Of a DNA stretch of 64,000 bases, positions 62,481-64,000 are shown piece after piece. A program made the position numbers and the translations under genes. The first letter of the stretch is position 1. The number at the start of each line of letters is the position of its first letter. The stretch comes from Cinclus cinclus (lineage: Eukaryota; Chordata; Aves; Passeriformes; Cinclidae), in NCBI RefSeq assembly GCF_963662255.1, contig NC_085072.1:5853001-5917000 (forward strand), given 5' to 3'. The notes under the pieces are model-generated. The model was given only the letters and a program-made list of their open reading frames with translations, did not search any database and was not told the origin of the DNA.

Positions 62481-62641
62481 ATGGAGCCCTCTTCTCCCCA
62501 GGGTGACGTGAAGAAGAGGCAACAGAAGGAGAAATCCAAGAAGCCGGTACTACCCATAGCTCCTCGTCCACCCAGAGCTCTGTTCTGCTTGACCCTGGAA
62601 AACCCTCTGCGGAAGGCGTGCATCAGCATCGTGGAGTGGAA
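62481..62641 (+). CDS. CACNA1S: CACNA1S exon 1 (muscle L-type Ca channel alpha1S), partial
   Basis: First coding exon of the dihydropyridine-receptor pore subunit, the voltage sensor for excitation-contraction coupling in skeletal-muscle T-tubules. The start [18 protein letters not shown] leads into [20 protein letters not shown] and ISIVEWK. The human protein has the same opening and the same conserved cytoplasmic segment before domain I S1. The donor is AA|GTATCC at 62641/62642, splitting the Lys codon as the next residue requires. The N-terminal basic stretch is slightly longer than in human. All later exons are outside the window; 62642-64000 is intron 1, where I see no second exon. Confidence 0.94.
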
Positions 62642-64000
62642 GTATCCTCGCTGCAGGGGCTGGGGAGCAGTGTGTGTGTGCCTGTGAGCATGGCAGGGGT
62701 GCTGGGGCACGAGAGCTGCCAGGCTGTCTCATTGCCTGTACAAGGCAGTGAGGCACTCGGGGAGCCCTGGTAGGATGCGCTGGCAAAGGCAATGGCTGTG
62801 CTGGCTGGGGCATGAATAGGCTGGTGGGGAGAGTTGGGGCTGAGCAGTGGGGCTGGCCATGGGGCCTTTGGTGGGGTGGGGTGAGACAGGTGGGGGACAT
62901 TCACTTGGGAGTGAATGACATTCACACTGGGGGAGTGAATGTCGTGTGTTGTGTGCTGGGGAGAAATGAGGGACAGACTGTTGAGATGGGAGGGGGCTTG
63001 TTGTGTCAGGAGGGGGCACAGTGCCCATCCTGGGGTGGGGATGGGGACAATGTGATACACTGGGGAGAGAGGTTTGGGGGTGGGTAGTAAGACCATGGTG
63101 AGTTACTTGGGATGGCTCTTGGTGTGTGTCACCATTTGCCTGACCCCACAGCTGTGCTCTGCCCTGGTGGAGGCCTCCCCCAAATCCTTGCTGACACCAT
63201 TGTCCTCTCAGCTCCCTCTCCCATCCCTCCCTCTTACTGCTGTCACAGGTGAAGGCTTTTTATGGGTGATACTGTTGAGAGGGACAATCTTTATTTGTGC
63301 CTTTGGCTTAGTGTTGTAGTTCAGGTGTTGCTTTTTGACCTTTTCACTGGGGCATTGTAGCTCAGAAAGACTAAAATGTCATGCTTCTGTCATGCATCCA
63401 GGAGCTATCACTTTGTTCACCTATATTTTATGTAAAGGAAGAGAGTGGGAGATGAAATATTTCACTTTGCAGCAAAATATTTGGGCTGTAGCAAAAACGA
63501 TGGACTGGGGAACAGTATTGAGTTCTTCCACCACAGCTTTTCTCATTTCAGTTGCTGACCCTTATCTGTGTGTTCCTGGCCTTGGCAGGATGTCCCACCC
63601 CTGGCCAGGCTTTAGTCTAGGAGGTGGCCTGGTCACCTTAGGCTGGCTGTGTTGCTGTGGGGACACCAAAGCCATGCCCAGAGATGCTGCTTTGTCCAAA
63701 GCAGAGGGAGCCTGTTGGCAGGCACGAGAGCATGCTCACAGCTCTGGTAGTGCTGGAGTTTGAGACCTCATTCCTTTACTGCAAGGGGACTCTCTGTCCT
63801 CCAGGGAGTGTGAGCAGAGCCCAAATCAGGGAGTTCTCATTTTCTGTGTCTCTGGCAAGAGAAATGATGGCTTTATGGGCACAAAGAAGGGAACTGTGCC
63901 TGTGTCTTAAATGGGGACTGAGTAAGGAAGAAACTCGTGTGTACGCCTGAGCAGCAGGGAAAGAGCTGGAAATAGGATTTACATCTTGCATCATGCTCAG
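62642..64000 (+). other. CACNA1S: CACNA1S intron 1 (continues beyond window)
   Basis: Starts with the GTATCC donor. No exon for the domain I S1 segment is seen before the window ends, and no clear transposon is recognised. Confidence 0.6.

Overview
This window is vertebrate nuclear DNA, and the evidence points to a bird, probably a passerine. The exon-intron genes match bird and mammal orthologs. Many truncated CR1 LINE 3' ends with ATTCTATG-type tails are scattered through the introns and spacers. There are songbird-style ERV LTR fragments, a calcium-binding c-type lysozyme of the pigeon type, and the GC-rich, minisatellite-filled introns typical of avian microchromosomes. The species call is inference. 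I see no prokaryotic features.

Layout. 0.17-8.2 kb, minus strand: ATXN7L2, complete in 11 coding exons, ending in a 15-nt coding microexon; its introns hold several unrelated minisatellites. 9.3-13.8 kb, minus: SYPL2 (mitsugumin-29), complete in 6 exons. 13.8-14.9 kb: a GC-rich head-to-head promoter region. 14.9-24.5 kb, plus: PSMA5 (proteasome alpha5), complete in 9 exons, 241 aa. This ATXN7L2-SYPL2-PSMA5 block is the human 1p13.3 gene order. 24.6-43.3 kb has no gene I recognise. It holds a CpG-rich segment with four same-strand CCAATC boxes (26.5-26.7 kb), an LTR, a roughly 6 kb compound inverted repeat centred on (AAGGG)n and (AAAAG)n arrays (28-34.2 kb), CR1 copies, and a 22-bp minisatellite that begins in a CR1 tail. 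43.3-47.6 kb, plus: a SPAG4-like SUN-domain gene, at least 9 exons. 47.7-52.5 kb: CR1 and ERV debris. 52.9-54.4 kb, plus: a complete 4-exon calcium-binding lysozyme. 56-60.5 kb: three large tandem arrays (20/12-bp GC-rich, 50/52-bp GT/CA-rich, and a pentamer), an ERV LTR and a CpG island. 62.5 kb, plus: exon 1 of CACNA1S with a canonical MEF2 site upstream; the rest of that gene lies beyond the window.

How it fits together: ATXN7L2 (SAGA deubiquitinase-module family) and PSMA5 are housekeeping genes with CpG-island promoters. SYPL2 and CACNA1S both act at the skeletal-muscle triad junction and here lie about 50 kb apart, although their human orthologs are on opposite arms of chromosome 1 (1p13 and 1q32). 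The SUN-domain gene and the lysozyme lie between these two ancestral blocks. The least explained parts are the compound inverted repeat, which contains one almost identical inner segment, and the orphan CCAAT-box promoter. Exon boundaries were set by reading splice sites and phases by eye; repeat boundaries are approximate.
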